In this document: positions 8,959 to 18,513 of the stretch, piece by piece
How positions within the stretch are numbered: position 1 is the first letter of the stretch
How the letters are laid out: the number at the start of each line of letters is the position of its first letter
Source of the DNA: Vannielia litorea
GTDB taxonomy: Bacteria; Pseudomonadota; Alphaproteobacteria; Rhodobacterales; Rhodobacteraceae
Reading direction: 5' to 3'
Length of the DNA: 64,000 bases
NCBI RefSeq assembly: GCF_900142295.1
Contig: NZ_FSRL01000001.1
Span: 1,488,001-1,552,000 of the forward strand
Made by a program: the position numbers and the translations under genes
The notes under the pieces: model-generated
Told to the model about the DNA's origin: nothing
Seen by the model: the letters and a program-made list of their open reading frames with translations, nothing else
The model's database searches: none

Positions 8959-9413
8959 GGCGCGCAGGCTTGCAGCCGCCGCAGCGCATCGGCGGCCATG
9001 AGCGTGGGAAAGCGGTCGGTCACCGGGCCGTGGACCTCGAGCCGCATGTTCTGGTCGGTGCCGAGCGAGGTGGCGAAACGGAAGAGTTCCTCGGCGCTGG
9101 CGACAGGGGCCGACCATGTGTCGCCCGCGACGGTGCCGTTCAGCCCCAGCACCTCGCCCTGCGGGAAGGCGAAGACGAGGGTGAGCGGCCCTTCGGGCGG
9201 CGGCGCGTGCAGGCGCAGGGTGAGCCGGGGTGCGCCGCCGTCGATCTCGAGGGTGAGCCAGTTCCAGCCTTCGCCTTCGGCGGTCATCAGGCAGAGCGCG
9301 CGGCCCTCGGGCTGGATCACCTCGGAGTGGAACACCCATGCCGGGTGCGGCACCCCCTGCCCGCTCGCGCCGCCTGCCCAGGCGAGCAGAGCCGCGGCGA
9401 GCGGCCCTTTCAT
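8955..9413 (-). CDS. Hypothetical exported protein, first of a similar pair
   Basis: A 152-residue protein of unknown function with a short signal peptide ([18 protein letters not shown]). Mature features: [43 protein letters not shown] and a C-terminal [10 protein letters not shown] closely resembling the end of its downstream neighbour. Its ATG overlaps the lipA stop by four bases, so the three genes form a lipA operon. The reason for coupling periplasmic proteins to lipoate synthesis is not apparent. Confidence 0.7.
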   Translation of the reverse strand: MKGPLAAALLAWAGGASGQGVPHPAWVFHSEVIQPEGRALCLMTAEGEGWNWLTLEIDGGAPRLTLRLHAPPPEGPLTLVFAFPQGEVLGLNGTVAGDTWSAPVASAEELFRFATSLGTDQNMRLEVHGPVTDRFPTLMAADALRRLQACAP

Positions 9414-10363
9414 GCCATGCCGAGCTTCTTCAGCCGGTTCTCGCGGAGCCGGGCAAAGTCATTTCCTGCGTGGTAGGACGAGCGGGTGAGCGGGGTGGCG
9501 GAGACCATGGAAAAGCCCTTGCCCCAGGCGGCCTTCTCGTAGGCGGCAAACTCCTCGGGCGTGACAAAACGGTCGACCCGGTGGTGCTTGGGCGTGGGCT
9601 GCAGATACTGGCCGATGGTCAGAAAGTCGATGTCGGCGGCGCGCATGTCGTCCATCACCTGGAGCACGGCCTGCTTGTCTTCGCCGAGGCCCACCATGAT
9701 GCCGGACTTGGTGAACATCGCAGGATCCAGCTCCTTGACCCGTTGCAGCAGGCGCAGGGAGTGGAAGTAGCGGGCACCGGGGCGCACCTCGGGGTAGAGG
9801 CCGGGCACGGTCTCGAGGTTGTGGTTGAACACGTCGGGGCGGGCCTCGACGACCACCTCCAGCACCGCGGGGTCGCAGCGGATGAAATCGGGCGTCAGGA
9901 TCTCGATGGTGGTGCCGGGCGCCTGCTTGCGGATGGCGCGGATGGTCATGGCGAAGTGCTCTGCGCCGCCGTCCTCGATGTCATCGCGGTCTACGCTCGT
10001 GATGACCACGTGGTTGAGGCCCAGCTTCTTGACCGCATCGGCGACCCGGCCCGGCTCGAACACGTCGAGCGCCTCGGGGGGCTTGCCGGTGGCGATGTTG
10101 CAGAAGGTGCAGGCGCGGGTGCAGACATCGCCCATGATCATCATGGTGGCGTGGCCCTGGCTCCAGCACTCGCCCGCGTTGGGGCAGGCCGCCTCTTCGC
10201 AGACCGTCTTCAGATTATGCTCGCGCATGATCTTGTGGGTCTCGAAATAGCCCTTGGAGTTGGGCGCCTTGACCCGGATCCAATCCGGCTTTTTCGGCTG
10301 GGGATTGTCGGGCTTGCGGGCCTTCTCGGGGTGGCGGAGGCGAGGCGGGCTCTGGTCGTTCAT
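9410..10363 (-). CDS. lipA: Lipoyl synthase
   Basis: Radical-SAM enzyme that inserts two sulfurs into octanoyl-domains to make lipoate for 2-oxoacid dehydrogenases and the glycine cleavage system. The 317-residue protein has the auxiliary-cluster motif [12 protein letters not shown], the radical-SAM motif CTRACTFC, and [26 protein letters not shown] and RSSYHAG, all diagnostic of LipA. Length is normal. It leads an operon with two overlapping genes for exported proteins of unknown function. Confidence 0.97.
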   Translation of the reverse strand: MNDQSPPRLRHPEKARKPDNPQPKKPDWIRVKAPNSKGYFETHKIMREHNLKTVCEEAACPNAGECWSQGHATMMIMGDVCTRACTFCNIATGKPPEALDVFEPGRVADAVKKLGLNHVVITSVDRDDIEDGGAEHFAMTIRAIRKQAPGTTIEILTPDFIRCDPAVLEVVVEARPDVFNHNLETVPGLYPEVRPGARYFHSLRLLQRVKELDPAMFTKSGIMVGLGEDKQAVLQVMDDMRAADIDFLTIGQYLQPTPKHHRVDRFVTPEEFAAYEKAAWGKGFSMVSATPLTRSSYHAGNDFARLRENRLKKLGMA

Positions 10364-10439
10364 GTCTCGGGCCTTTCGGGGCGCGTTTGAGCCCTAGATA
10401 GCGCGTGGGTTGCGCGGGGGAAAGGGTTTGCGGCCGGGC

Positions 10440-10916
10440 CTATGCAGCGGGTGCAGGGCCGGGTCGCGGGGCGGGTCGGGGTGCGACGGTCCAGAGGTGC
10501 TCGACGTTCAGCAGGCCGGTGCCCGGCTCGACCTCGCGTCCGAGCTCGACGAAGCCCTCGCGCCGATAGAAGTGGCGGGCGTGGGTATTGGAGGCATAGG
10601 ACCAGGCGATCATGCGGGGCTGACCGGCGCGGGCGAGATCGAGCAGATGCTTGCCGATGCCGCGGCCACGTGCGACGCGAGCGACGTAGAGGCCGCAGAG
10701 GTGCAGATCCTCGCGGTTGGCGAAGCCCAGGATCTCGCCCGCCTCCTCGGCGACCCACGTTGGATGGGCGGCAAAGACCTCGGCCCAGAAGGCGGCCATG
10801 GGCGCGAGGGCGTCCATCGGGTCGATCCAGTCGGCTACCTCCTCGCCCCAGGCGCGGATGATCCGGGCGCAGGCGGTGGCGTCGCGGGGGGTGGCGGTTC
10901 GGTAGTGCGTGGGCAT
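10440..10916 (-). CDS. GNAT family N-acetyltransferase
   Basis: A 158-residue acetyl-CoA-dependent acyltransferase. It begins MPTHYRTATPRDATACARI, carries the acetyl-CoA loop VARVARGRGIGKHLLDLAR and ends with a HARHFYRREGFVELG strand-helix, the standard GNAT fold order. The substrate is unknown. The open frame extends upstream to 11090, but homology starts at 10916. The C-terminal tail is Pro/Ala-rich. Confidence 0.85.
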   Translation of the reverse strand: MPTHYRTATPRDATACARIIRAWGEEVADWIDPMDALAPMAAFWAEVFAAHPTWVAEEAGEILGFANREDLHLCGLYVARVARGRGIGKHLLDLARAGQPRMIAWSYASNTHARHFYRREGFVELGREVEPGTGLLNVEHLWTVAPRPAPRPGPAPAA

Positions 10917-11143
10917 GCGGCAAGACTGGGCGGGCCATTCCGAAGGGTCAATGCCGGAATGGCTCGGGGCAAGGGCCATGCGCGGGGTGCATGGGGCCGG
11001 GGATGGCTGGTTGCGGGGCTTGCGGAATCGCTCTAGGCAGGCCGCCGGGAGGAGGGGCTGCCCGTGCTGCGGGTGGCCGATCGGATGCAACCTGTCCGGC
11101 CCCTCCCCGCTTGGGCGCCGGTTGAACCTTGCGAGGCAAGCCC

Positions 11144-11692
11144 ATGAAAACCGGAATGAAACTTCCTGACGTCACCTTCCACACCCGGGTCCGCGACGAG
11201 GCCGTGGGCGGCCCCAACCCGTTCCGCTGGCAGGCCAGGACCACCGCCGACTACTTTGCCGGCAAGCGCGTGGTTCTGTTCAGCCTGCCCGGCGCCTTCA
11301 CCCCGACCTGCTCGACCTACCAGCTGCCCGGTTTCGAGAACGGCTTTGCCGATTTCCAGGCCGAGGGTGTGGATGCGATCTACTGCATGAGCGTGAACGA
11401 CAGCTTCGTCATGAACCAGTGGGCCAAGGCGCAGGGGCTGGAGAACGTGGGTGTGATCCCCGATGGCTCGGGAGAATTCACCCGGCGGATGGGCATGCTG
11501 GTGCGCAAGGACAACCTCGGCTTCGGGCTGCGGTCGTGGCGCTATGCGGCGGTGGTGAACGACGGGGTGATCGAGGCCTGGTTCGAGGAGCCGGGGCTGT
11601 GCGACAACCACGGCGAGGACCCCTATGGCGTGAGCTCGCCCGAGACCGTGCTGGCCTGGCTGAAGCAGGCGAACGAGGCCGTGGCGGCGTGA
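11144..11692 (+). CDS. Peroxiredoxin (Prx5/AhpE-like)
   Basis: A 182-residue thiol peroxidase reducing hydrogen peroxide and alkyl hydroperoxides. The peroxidatic cysteine is in PGAFTPTCSTYQLP, and MSVNDSFVMNQW follows, both typical of Prx5-type enzymes. A further Cys in EEPGLCDNHGEDPYGVS could be resolving. The start at 11144 is preceded by a GCGAGGC-type site. It stands alone between two minus-strand genes. Confidence 0.9.
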   Translation: MKTGMKLPDVTFHTRVRDEAVGGPNPFRWQARTTADYFAGKRVVLFSLPGAFTPTCSTYQLPGFENGFADFQAEGVDAIYCMSVNDSFVMNQWAKAQGLENVGVIPDGSGEFTRRMGMLVRKDNLGFGLRSWRYAAVVNDGVIEAWFEEPGLCDNHGEDPYGVSSPETVLAWLKQANEAVAA

Positions 11693-11705
11693 GGCATTGA
11701 CCCAT

Positions 11706-11790
11706 GGTGGGCGTGATGCCCACCCTGCGGGCGCGGGGGAGACCTCGCGCCTTTTGCGTATCGGAGCAAGGTGCGCCAAGACTGCGCACC
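11706..11790. repeat. Two intergenic palindromes
   Basis: Two short hairpins sit side by side after the peroxiredoxin gene. GGTGGGC pairs with GCCCACC (11706-11724) and GGTGCGC pairs with GCGCACC (11770-11790). Both right arms run on into a similar CCTGCGG or CCTACGG. They look like two variants of one intergenic repeat and may serve as terminators between the convergent genes. Confidence 0.55.
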
Positions 11791-11812
11791 CTACGGCAGC
11801 AGAGGACACGGC

Positions 11813-12547
11813 TCAGACGGTGGCGCGCAGGGCCTTGGCGCGGGCGGGCGGCACGGCGCGGATCTCGAGGCCGGTGAAGACGTGGAGCGTGCCGAGGTCG
11901 GCATCGACCACGGCGTGATCCGAGACCCAGCCGCCCAGCATCAGGTAGCTGCGCAGGAGCGGCGGCATGCCGAGAAAGGCGCGGCGGGGGTCGGGTTTGC
12001 GGCGCAGCAGCTTGGCGAAGCGGAAGACCTGCGGCGCCTTCACCCGCGGCAGCCAGCGGCGCGGGGCGAGGTGGCGCTCGCGCAGCAGCGCGAAGGCATC
12101 CATGTAGGCCTCGGCCTCGGTGCCCTTGAAGGAGGAGCAGCCGAAGAGCAGCTCGACGCCGTACTCGTCGACATGGGTGGTCATCCCGGCCCAGGCGGCG
12201 CGCAGGATGTGCGGATCGCCCTGGAGGTCGGGGTGGATGCAGAAGCGGCCCATCTCGACCATCGGCCCCTCGAAGCCCTCGAGAGGGGTCACGTCGTAAT
12301 ACTGCGCCGAGTAGCTCGCGCCGATCTCGGCCCCGCCGGAGAGCGGCAGCAGGCGGAAGGTGCAGCAGAGCCGGCCGCTGCGGGCGTCCTCGATCATCAC
12401 CTGCAGGCAGCGGGGGTCGAAGCCGTCTTCGTCGCGGGCCCCCGCATCACCGCGGAAGCACAGCCCGCGCAAGGCCAGGACGGCGGCAAGATCGGCCTCG
12501 CTGTCGGCCAGCCGGACAAGGTAACGGCCTTTTGTCAGTGCCTTCAT
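11813..12547 (-). CDS. olsB: Ornithine-lipid N-acyltransferase OlsB-like
   Basis: A 244-residue GNAT-superfamily acyltransferase. OlsB transfers a 3-hydroxyacyl chain from ACP to ornithine, making lyso-ornithine lipid. Motifs: LALRGLCFRGDA, AQYYDVTPLEGFEGPMVEMGR (residues about 85-105), FCIHPDLQGDPHILRAAWAG and LLFGCSSFKGTEA, all conserved in OlsB. The OlsA partner that adds the second acyl chain is not adjacent. It lies divergent from msrB. Confidence 0.83.
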   Translation of the reverse strand: MKALTKGRYLVRLADSEADLAAVLALRGLCFRGDAGARDEDGFDPRCLQVMIEDARSGRLCCTFRLLPLSGGAEIGASYSAQYYDVTPLEGFEGPMVEMGRFCIHPDLQGDPHILRAAWAGMTTHVDEYGVELLFGCSSFKGTEAEAYMDAFALLRERHLAPRRWLPRVKAPQVFRFAKLLRRKPDPRRAFLGMPPLLRSYLMLGGWVSDHAVVDADLGTLHVFTGLEIRAVPPARAKALRATV

Positions 12548-12649
12548 CTGCCCGGACCTCCTCGCAGGATTGCGATTCCTCGGCGTGCGTCTAGATATGG
12601 GTTGGCGCGACGGTAGGCGCAACATGTGACGGAACTGTGGAGGCACGCA

Positions 12650-13042
12650 ATGGCGGCAGTGGAGAAGACCGACGAGGAATGGCGGGCGCAGCTCTCGGAC
12701 CTTGCCTTCAAGGTGACACGCAAGCATGGCACCGAGCGGGCCTTCACCCATGACGACTTTCCCAAGGAGCCGGGCACATTCACCTGCGTCTGCTGCGGCG
12801 CGCCGCTCTTCGACCAGGCGCAGAAGTTCGACAGCGGCACCGGCTGGCCGAGCTTCTGGGCGCCCAAGGAGGGCGCGGAGGTGGGCACCAGCGAGGATCG
12901 CAGCTGGTTCATGAAGCGCACCGAGGTGCATTGCGCGCGCTGCGCGGCGCATCTGGGCCACGTCTTTCCGGACGGCCCGCAGCCCACGGGCCTGCGCTAT
13001 TGCATCAACGGTGTGGCGCTGGAGTTCGAGCCGGAGGGGTGA
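12650..13042 (+). CDS. msrB: Peptide-methionine (R)-S-oxide reductase
   Basis: Repairs methionine-R-sulfoxide in oxidised proteins. The 130-residue protein has both zinc-binding CxxC pairs (CVCCG and CARCAAHLGHVFPDG), the substrate motif FDSGTGWPSFW, and the catalytic Cys in LRYCINGVAL. GGAGG lies 7 bases before the ATG at 12650; an upstream in-frame GTG at 12626 is less likely. Confidence 0.95.
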   Translation: MAAVEKTDEEWRAQLSDLAFKVTRKHGTERAFTHDDFPKEPGTFTCVCCGAPLFDQAQKFDSGTGWPSFWAPKEGAEVGTSEDRSWFMKRTEVHCARCAAHLGHVFPDGPQPTGLRYCINGVALEFEPEG

Positions 13043-13095
13043 GGCGCGTGTAGCCCCCCCTGCACGACGCGCGGCAGGGCAGGCTCCGACCCGTC

Positions 13096-13563
13096 TTAAT
13101 CGAGGAAGTCTTCGGCGCGGAAGCGGCCGAGGTTGCCGAGAAGCTGGCGCAGGAAGCTGACGCCCTTGATGTTGCTGTCGGTCACGCGGCGCGACAGGGC
13201 GACGACGTTGCCGTCGCGCAGGGTGAAGCGCTCGATGTTGCTGACGCGGCCCGAGGGATCGAAGGAGATCGCCAGGAGCTGGCGGTCGACGAACTCGGGT
13301 TCCTTGGGGCCCCAGGTGCGGGTGCGGGCGGAGAGGTAATAGTAGCCGCTTTCACGCTGCACGCCGTAGCCCGCGGGCGAGCCGACGGCCTCGACCACGC
13401 TCTCGCGGGTGTCCACGCCCACCTGGATCCGCGCCAGGTCGGCATCGGCCGGTGTATAGCCGTGGTTGCGATAGCGCGCCGTGCAGGCAGCCATCGTCAG
13501 CACGAGCGCCAGCAGCATCAGCCCCTTCGCCGCGCCAGGGCCTGCCCTCCTGATAGCCGCCAT
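13096..13563 (-). CDS. bamE: Outer membrane assembly lipoprotein BamE
   Basis: A 155-residue lipoprotein of the BAM complex that inserts outer-membrane beta-barrels. The signal peptide ends in the lipobox MAAC (Cys near residue 27). The core shows the SmpA/OmlA pattern: IQVGVDTRESVVEAVGSPAG, YYYLSARTRTWG and LLAISFDPSGRVSNIERF. It is transcribed divergently from the yceD-rpmF-plsX cluster and converges on msrB. Confidence 0.88.
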   Translation of the reverse strand: MAAIRRAGPGAAKGLMLLALVLTMAACTARYRNHGYTPADADLARIQVGVDTRESVVEAVGSPAGYGVQRESGYYYLSARTRTWGPKEPEFVDRQLLAISFDPSGRVSNIERFTLRDGNVVALSRRVTDSNIKGVSFLRQLLGNLGRFRAEDFLD

Positions 13564-13641
13564 CTTCCCCTCGTGCCTCAGTTTCTTTTGTCTGGTAATC
13601 GGCTTACAGAAGGATCGAGGTTACATCAAGAAAGGAAGCGC

Positions 13642-14181
13642 ATGGCGGCTGGGGATGAGGCACCAATGTTTCGGCTTTCGGAACTGACGACGGCGAAGCC
13701 GACCACCTTCGAGCTTGTTCCGGAGGCGGCGGCACTGGGCCGGATGGCGGATGCGCTGGGCATCCTGGGGCTGCGCAAGCTGCGGTTCAAGGGCAGGCTC
13801 ACGCCCGTGGGCAAGCAGGACTGGCGGCTCGATGCGGAGCTGGGCGCCACGGTGGTGCAGCCCTGCGTGGTCACGCTGGACCCGGTCACCACGCGCATCG
13901 AGGAGCCGGTCACCCGGCGCTACCTCGCGGATTTCTCCTTTCCCGAGGACGACGAGGTGGAGATGCCGGAGGATGACGAGGCCGAGCCGCTGCCCGCCGT
14001 GCTGGACCTGGGCGAGGTGATGCAGGAGGCGCTCGCGCTCGCCCTGCCCGCCTTTCCGCGCGCCGAGGGCGTGGAGCTGGGCGAGGCGGTGTTTACCGAG
14101 CCGGGGGCCGAGCCGCTGACCGAGGAGAGCGTGAAGCCCTTTGCCGGGCTGGCCGATCTCAAGAAGCGGATGGAGGACTAG
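13642..14181 (+). CDS. YceD/DUF177 family protein
   Basis: A 179-residue acidic protein of the DUF177 (YceD) family, almost always encoded just before rpmF. Landmarks are LRFKGRLTPVGKQDWRLDAELGATVVQPCVVTLDPV with the conserved Cys, the YLADF strand and an acidic EDDEVEMPEDDEAEP segment. YceD relatives have been linked to 23S rRNA processing or accumulation; that role is inferred here. AAAGGAAG lies just upstream of the ATG. Confidence 0.88.
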   Translation: MAAGDEAPMFRLSELTTAKPTTFELVPEAAALGRMADALGILGLRKLRFKGRLTPVGKQDWRLDAELGATVVQPCVVTLDPVTTRIEEPVTRRYLADFSFPEDDEVEMPEDDEAEPLPAVLDLGEVMQEALALALPAFPRAEGVELGEAVFTEPGAEPLTEESVKPFAGLADLKKRMED

Positions 14182-14255
14182 CGCAGGCCCGTGGCGACTC
14201 CGCGCTTGCGTTTCGGCAAAAGTTTCGTATTTTGCCGCCTCCCGTGGATCGGCGC

Positions 14256-14284
14256 TTGATCGGTGCCGCGGGGCGGCGTATGAC
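14256..14284 (+). promoter_or_regulatory. Candidate sigma-70 promoter for rpmF-plsX-fabH
   Basis: TTGATC (14256-14261) and TATGAC (14279-14284) are separated by 17 bases, about 75 bp before the rpmF start codon. Confidence 0.4.
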
Positions 14285-14359
14285 GCGCCGGACGAGATTC
14301 CCGCAGATGCCGGGGCGCAGCGAAGGCGGTGTGCCCTGCCCAAGACCCGAGGTTGAGAC

Positions 14360-14566
14360 ATGGCTGTCCCTCAGAATAAAGTCACCCGTTCGCGCCGCAA
14401 CATGCGCCGGGCCCACGACTCGCTTGTTGCCGACAATCCGGCCGAGTGCAGCAACTGTGGCGAGCTGAAGCGTCCGCACCACGTGTGCGGGGCCTGCGGC
14501 CACTACGACGACAAGGAAATCGTCGCCGCTGCCGACGAGATCGACATCGACGAAGACGCCGCCTGA
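14360..14566 (+). CDS. rpmF: Ribosomal protein bL32
   Basis: The 68-residue 50S subunit protein L32. It begins [20 protein letters not shown] and has a zinc ribbon made by CSNC and CGAC, with the conserved ELKRPHHVC between. The order yceD-rpmF-plsX-fabH is the classical cluster linking ribosome and fatty-acid synthesis. Confidence 0.97.
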   Translation: MAVPQNKVTRSRRNMRRAHDSLVADNPAECSNCGELKRPHHVCGACGHYDDKEIVAAADEIDIDEDAA

Positions 14567-14589
14567 GCGTGACCGGCACGCCTGCGGAG

Positions 14590-15684
14590 ATGTCTGACAC
14601 CGCAAGCAATGACACGCGCCAGCTCCCGGCCCTCACGGGCCGGGTTGTCATTTCTGTTGATGCGATGGGCGGCGACGCCGGGCCGGCCGCCGTTGTGGCA
14701 GGCATTGCCCAGTCGGCTTCGAAGAATCCCGACATCGCCTTCATCCTGCACGGCCCCGCGGCCGAGCTGCGCCCGCTCGTGGAAAAGCGCCGGCTCGCCA
14801 GCCGCGTGGTGATCCGCGACGCGGTGGGCGTGGTCAAGATGGACGACAAGCCCTCCCACGTGATGCGGCATGGCAAGGACACCTCGATGTGGTCCACCAT
14901 CCAGGCCGTGGAAAAGGGCGAGGCCGCCGTGGCGGTGAGCTGCGGCAACACCGGCGCGCTGATGGCGGTGAGCATGCTCCGGCTGCGCAAGATCGAGGGC
15001 GTGAACCGCCCCGCCATCGCCTGCCTCTGGCCCTCGCGCAACCCCCAGGGCTTCAACATCATGCTGGACGTGGGCGCCGACATTCGCGCCGACCAGCAGG
15101 ACCTGCTGCAATACGCGCTGATGGGCATGAGCTATGCCCGCAACGGGATGGGCCTGAGCCGCCCGCGCGTGGGCCTGCTGAACGTGGGCACCGAGGAGCA
15201 CAAGGGCCGCGCCGAGCTGAAGGTGGCGCATGACCTGATCGAGGCGGCGGCGGCGAAGAACGACTTCGACTTCGTGGGCTTCGTCGAGGGCGGCGACATT
15301 CCCAGCGACCGGGTTGACGTGATCGTGACCGACGGCTTTACCGGGAACATCGCGCTGAAGACCGGCGAGGGCACCGCCAAGCTGATCGGTCAGTTCCTGC
15401 GCGAGGCCTTCAAGCACACGCCGCTGAGCCGCCTTGCCGCGCTGCTGGCCCTGACCTCGCTGAAGCGCCTGAACAAGCGCATCGACCCGCGTCGGGTGAA
15501 CGGCGGGGTCTTTCTGGGCCTCAACGGCACGGTGGTGAAGAGCCACGGCGGCGCCGATGCCACCGGGGTCTCCGCGGCGATCAAGCTCGCCTTCCAGCTG
15601 GCCCAGAGCCGGTTCTCGGAGCGGCTGGCGGCCCGCCTTGCATCGGTGGGCCACGCGGGGCAGGATGCGCCGCATAATGACTGA
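14590..15684 (+). CDS. plsX: Phosphate acyltransferase PlsX
   Basis: Converts acyl-ACP to acyl-phosphate for the first step of phospholipid synthesis. The 364-residue protein starts the conserved fold at VVISVDAMGGDAGP. It continues SCGNTGALMAVSMLRL, RPAIACLWP, MLDVGADIRAD, LLNVGTEEHKG, VDVIVTDGFTGNIALKT and GLNGTVVKSHGGAD. I took the ATG at 14590; a GTG at 14569, three bases after the rpmF stop, would add seven residues and cannot be excluded. Confidence 0.95.
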   Translation: MSDTASNDTRQLPALTGRVVISVDAMGGDAGPAAVVAGIAQSASKNPDIAFILHGPAAELRPLVEKRRLASRVVIRDAVGVVKMDDKPSHVMRHGKDTSMWSTIQAVEKGEAAVAVSCGNTGALMAVSMLRLRKIEGVNRPAIACLWPSRNPQGFNIMLDVGADIRADQQDLLQYALMGMSYARNGMGLSRPRVGLLNVGTEEHKGRAELKVAHDLIEAAAAKNDFDFVGFVEGGDIPSDRVDVIVTDGFTGNIALKTGEGTAKLIGQFLREAFKHTPLSRLAALLALTSLKRLNKRIDPRRVNGGVFLGLNGTVVKSHGGADATGVSAAIKLAFQLAQSRFSERLAARLASVGHAGQDAPHND

Positions 15685-15745
15685 GGCGGGGATCGAGACA
15701 GGGCGTCCTGCTCCGCGCAACCAATGAGAAGAGGCATCTGAGAGC

Positions 15746-16720
15746 ATGGGTGTGCGGGCCGTTGTAAGGGGCGTCGGGCATTATCTGCCTGAACGGGTGG
15801 TGCCGAACGCCTGGTTCGAGGAGCGCCTCGAGACCTCCGATGAATGGATCGTCTCGCGGTCGGGCATCGAGCGCCGGCATTTCGCCGCGCCGGACGAGAC
15901 CACCAGCCAGATGGCCGCCCACGCCGCCCGTGCCGCGCTGGCCCAGGCCGGGCTCGAAGCCTCGGACATCGACGCCGTGGTGGTGGCCACCTCGACGCCG
16001 GATTACACCTTTCCCTCCGCCGCCACGATGGTTCAGGCCGAGCTCGGGATGGAGAACGGCTTTGCCTTCGACATCCAGGCGGTCTGCGCGGGCTTCGTCT
16101 TCGCGCTCTCCAACGCACAGGGGCTGATCCTCGGCGGCCAGGCCAAGCGGGTGCTGGTGATCGGGGCCGAGACCTTCAGCCGCCTGCTCGACATGGACGA
16201 CCGCGCGACCTGCGTGCTCTTCGGCGACGGCGCCGGTGCGCTGGTGCTGGAGGCCGAAGAGGGCAAGGGCACGGTCGAGGACCGGGGAATCCTGGCGACC
16301 GATCTCAACAGCGACGGGCGCTACCGCGAGTTGCTCTACGTCGATGGCGGCCCCTCGGCCACCCGGACCACCGGCTTCTTGCGGATGGAGGGCAAGGAGG
16401 TGTTCCGCCATGCCGTCGAGAAGCTCGCCGCCACCGCCCACACGGCGGTAGAGAAGGCCGGGCTGACCGAGGCCGAGGTGGACTGGCTGGTGCCGCACCA
16501 GGCCAATCTGCGGATCATCACCGCCACGGCCCGGAAGATGGGCCTGCCGATGGAAAAGGTCGTGGTGACCGTGCAGGACCACGGCAATACCTCGGCGGCC
16601 TCGATCCCGCTGGCGCTTTCGGTGGGCGTGGCCGAGGGCAAGATCCGGCCCGGTCAGATCGTGGTCTGCGAGGCGATCGGCGGCGGGCTGGCCTGGGGCG
16701 CGGTGGTGCTGCGCTGGTAG
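15746..16720 (+). CDS. fabH: 3-oxoacyl-ACP synthase III (KAS III)
   Basis: Initiates fatty-acid synthesis by condensing acetyl-CoA with malonyl-ACP. The 324-residue thiolase-fold protein carries the Cys-His-Asn triad in [18 protein letters not shown] and [10 protein letters not shown], plus the FabH marker [10 protein letters not shown] and the C-terminal [14 protein letters not shown]. It follows plsX by 61 bp on the same strand. Confidence 0.97.
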   Translation: MGVRAVVRGVGHYLPERVVPNAWFEERLETSDEWIVSRSGIERRHFAAPDETTSQMAAHAARAALAQAGLEASDIDAVVVATSTPDYTFPSAATMVQAELGMENGFAFDIQAVCAGFVFALSNAQGLILGGQAKRVLVIGAETFSRLLDMDDRATCVLFGDGAGALVLEAEEGKGTVEDRGILATDLNSDGRYRELLYVDGGPSATRTTGFLRMEGKEVFRHAVEKLAATAHTAVEKAGLTEAEVDWLVPHQANLRIITATARKMGLPMEKVVVTVQDHGNTSAASIPLALSVGVAEGKIRPGQIVVCEAIGGGLAWGAVVLRW

Positions 16721-16956
16721 GCGGAGGCCGGGCCGAGCGCCTTGCTGCCCGGCTCCGGTGCCCCCACTGACCAGCGACTCACTTCGCCGTGATCCGGCCT
16801 CCGCGCGACCTCCGGCCCGGGCATGACGCCCCCCATGCCCGCGCGAGGCCCCTGCGCCGGCCAAAACCAGTGAATAAACAGCAGCTTCCAAGCCGCTGAT
16901 ATTGACTCGGAAAATGCGGTGCCCCATCCTCGCCGGAAACCATCGGGGGACAGCAC

Positions 16957-17259
16957 ATGGCCGGCAAGACATTGACGCGGATGGATCTGAGCGAAGCCGT
17001 GTTTCGCGAGGTGGGCCTCAGCCGCAACGAGAGCGCACAGCTCGTCGAAACCGTTCTGGCACATATGTCGGACGCGCTGGTGCGCGGCGAGAGCGTGAAG
17101 ATCTCGTCGTTCGGCACCTTCTCGGTGCGCGAGAAGGCCGCCCGCGTCGGCCGAAACCCCAAGACCGGGCAGGAAGTGCCGATCAGCCCGCGCCGGGTGC
17201 TGACCTTCCGCCCCAGCCACCTGATGAAAGACCGGGTCGCGGACGGAAACCGCAAGTAA
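16957..17259 (+). CDS. ihfA: Integration host factor alpha subunit
   Basis: Nucleoid protein of 100 residues that bends DNA as a heterodimer with IhfB. Typical features: [46 protein letters not shown] (the DNA-intercalating arm) and [11 protein letters not shown]. It lies after fabH and before a MerR-type regulator, as in other Rhodobacterales. The 236-bp gap upstream of it holds no gene I can support. Confidence 0.95.
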   Translation: MAGKTLTRMDLSEAVFREVGLSRNESAQLVETVLAHMSDALVRGESVKISSFGTFSVREKAARVGRNPKTGQEVPISPRRVLTFRPSHLMKDRVADGNRK

Positions 17260-17313
17260 CCCTGCCGCAGACGCGGGGCGCGGATGACGAGGGAACAGAG
17301 CAAGGAATAACCC

Positions 17314-18513
17314 ATGGGTAAAGCGCCTGACGCCTTTCGCACCATCTCCGAAGTGGCCGATTGGCTTGGGGTGCAGACCCATGTGCTCCGGTTCTGGGAA
17401 AGCAAGTTCGCACAGGTCAAGCCGCTGAAGCGGGCCGGCGGGCGGCGGTATTACCGCCCCGCCGACATGGAGCTGCTGGGCGGCATCCGCAAGCTGCTGC
17501 ACGAGGATGGGCTGACCATCAAGGGTGCGCAGAAGTTCATCCGCGAGAACGGGGTGAAAGCGGTGGCCGAGCTGTCGCCGCCGGTGGACCTGGGCGCGGC
17601 CGATGAGCCGGATGCGGTCGAGACCAGGGATCAGGCCCAGCCACCGGAGACGGTGGTGGACATGACCGGCGAGACCCAGCCCCCCTCGGTGACCCCCGCG
17701 CCCGCCGGGTTTTACGACGCGGTGAACATGTCGGGCGAGGCGCCTGCGCCTGCGGTGGAGCCTGAACCGGAGGGGTATTTCGAGGCGGTCGATGTGTCGG
17801 GCGAAGAGCCCACGCCTGCAGTGGAGCCCGAGCCGGAGGGGTACTTCGAGGCGGTGGATGTGTCGGGCGAGGCCCCTGCGCCTGCGGTGGAGGCTGAACC
17901 GGAAGGGTATTTCGAGGCGGTCGATGTGTCGGGCGAGGCGCCTGCGCCTGCGGTGGAGCCCGAGCCGGAGGGGTACTTCGAGGCGGTGGATGTGTCGGGC
18001 GAAGAGCCTGCCCCTGCGGCCGAAGTGCATATCCTGAGGGACGGGCCGGAGGACGCGGTGGACATGACCGGCGAGGCCCCTGCCCCGGCGCCCGGCATCG
18101 TCGAGGCCGCGCCCGAGCAGAAATCGAATTTCTTTGTCGATCCGCCCGAGGAGGACGACCCCGAGGTGGCGCCCGTCGAGGCCGGAGGGGCGGCGGCGGA
18201 GAAGGAGGAGATGGCGCTGCCCAGCTTCATCCGCAAGCCGATGGACGGCCGGGAGACGACGGTGCCGCCGGTCACCCCGGGCCCGCTGCCGCTGACCGGC
18301 GCTGACCAGGAGCGCGCGCAGGATGCCGGGCTGCCGGACGCGCGCTTTGCCGGCGTGGGGGCCTCCCAGATGCCCGACCGAGCGCAGGATCCGCAGGATC
18401 AGGCCGAGCGCGCCCCGCAGGCCCCTGCGCCCGCCCCGGCGGGGCAGCCCGACATGACCGCCCTGCGCCCGCTCTACGACCGGTTGATCGCCCTGCGGGC
18501 CAGGATGGGCTGA
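17314..18513 (+). CDS. MerR-family regulator with long repeat-rich tail
   Basis: A 399-residue protein. Residues about 8-75 form a MerR winged helix: [41 protein letters not shown] and [16 protein letters not shown]. The rest is a long acidic, Pro/Ala/Glu-rich tail without a recognisable effector domain. Within it residues 136-237 consist of four full copies and one partial copy of a 22-residue repeat containing [17 protein letters not shown]. The C-terminal [16 protein letters not shown] is probably helical. It lies 54 bp after ihfA; its target and ligand are unknown. Confidence 0.85.
   Translation: MGKAPDAFRTISEVADWLGVQTHVLRFWESKFAQVKPLKRAGGRRYYRPADMELLGGIRKLLHEDGLTIKGAQKFIRENGVKAVAELSPPVDLGAADEPDAVETRDQAQPPETVVDMTGETQPPSVTPAPAGFYDAVNMSGEAPAPAVEPEPEGYFEAVDVSGEEPTPAVEPEPEGYFEAVDVSGEAPAPAVEAEPEGYFEAVDVSGEAPAPAVEPEPEGYFEAVDVSGEEPAPAAEVHILRDGPEDAVDMTGEAPAPAPGIVEAAPEQKSNFFVDPPEEDDPEVAPVEAGGAAAEKEEMALPSFIRKPMDGRETTVPPVTPGPLPLTGADQERAQDAGLPDARFAGVGASQMPDRAQDPQDQAERAPQAPAPAPAGQPDMTALRPLYDRLIALRARMG
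17719..18024 (+). repeat. 66-bp coding minisatellite in the MerR gene
   Basis: Four full 66-bp units begin at 17719, 17785, 17851 and 17917, and a partial unit begins at 17983. They are in frame, so each adds 22 residues. Units differ mainly at synonymous positions and in E/A, T/A or P/A substitutions. Each encodes SGE, a Pro-Ala stretch and [11 protein letters not shown]. Confidence 0.9.

Noticed and set aside
10440..11090. Longer GNAT protein starting at 11090
   Set aside because: The extra 58 N-terminal residues are Pro-rich and unlike the family; the fold begins at 10916.
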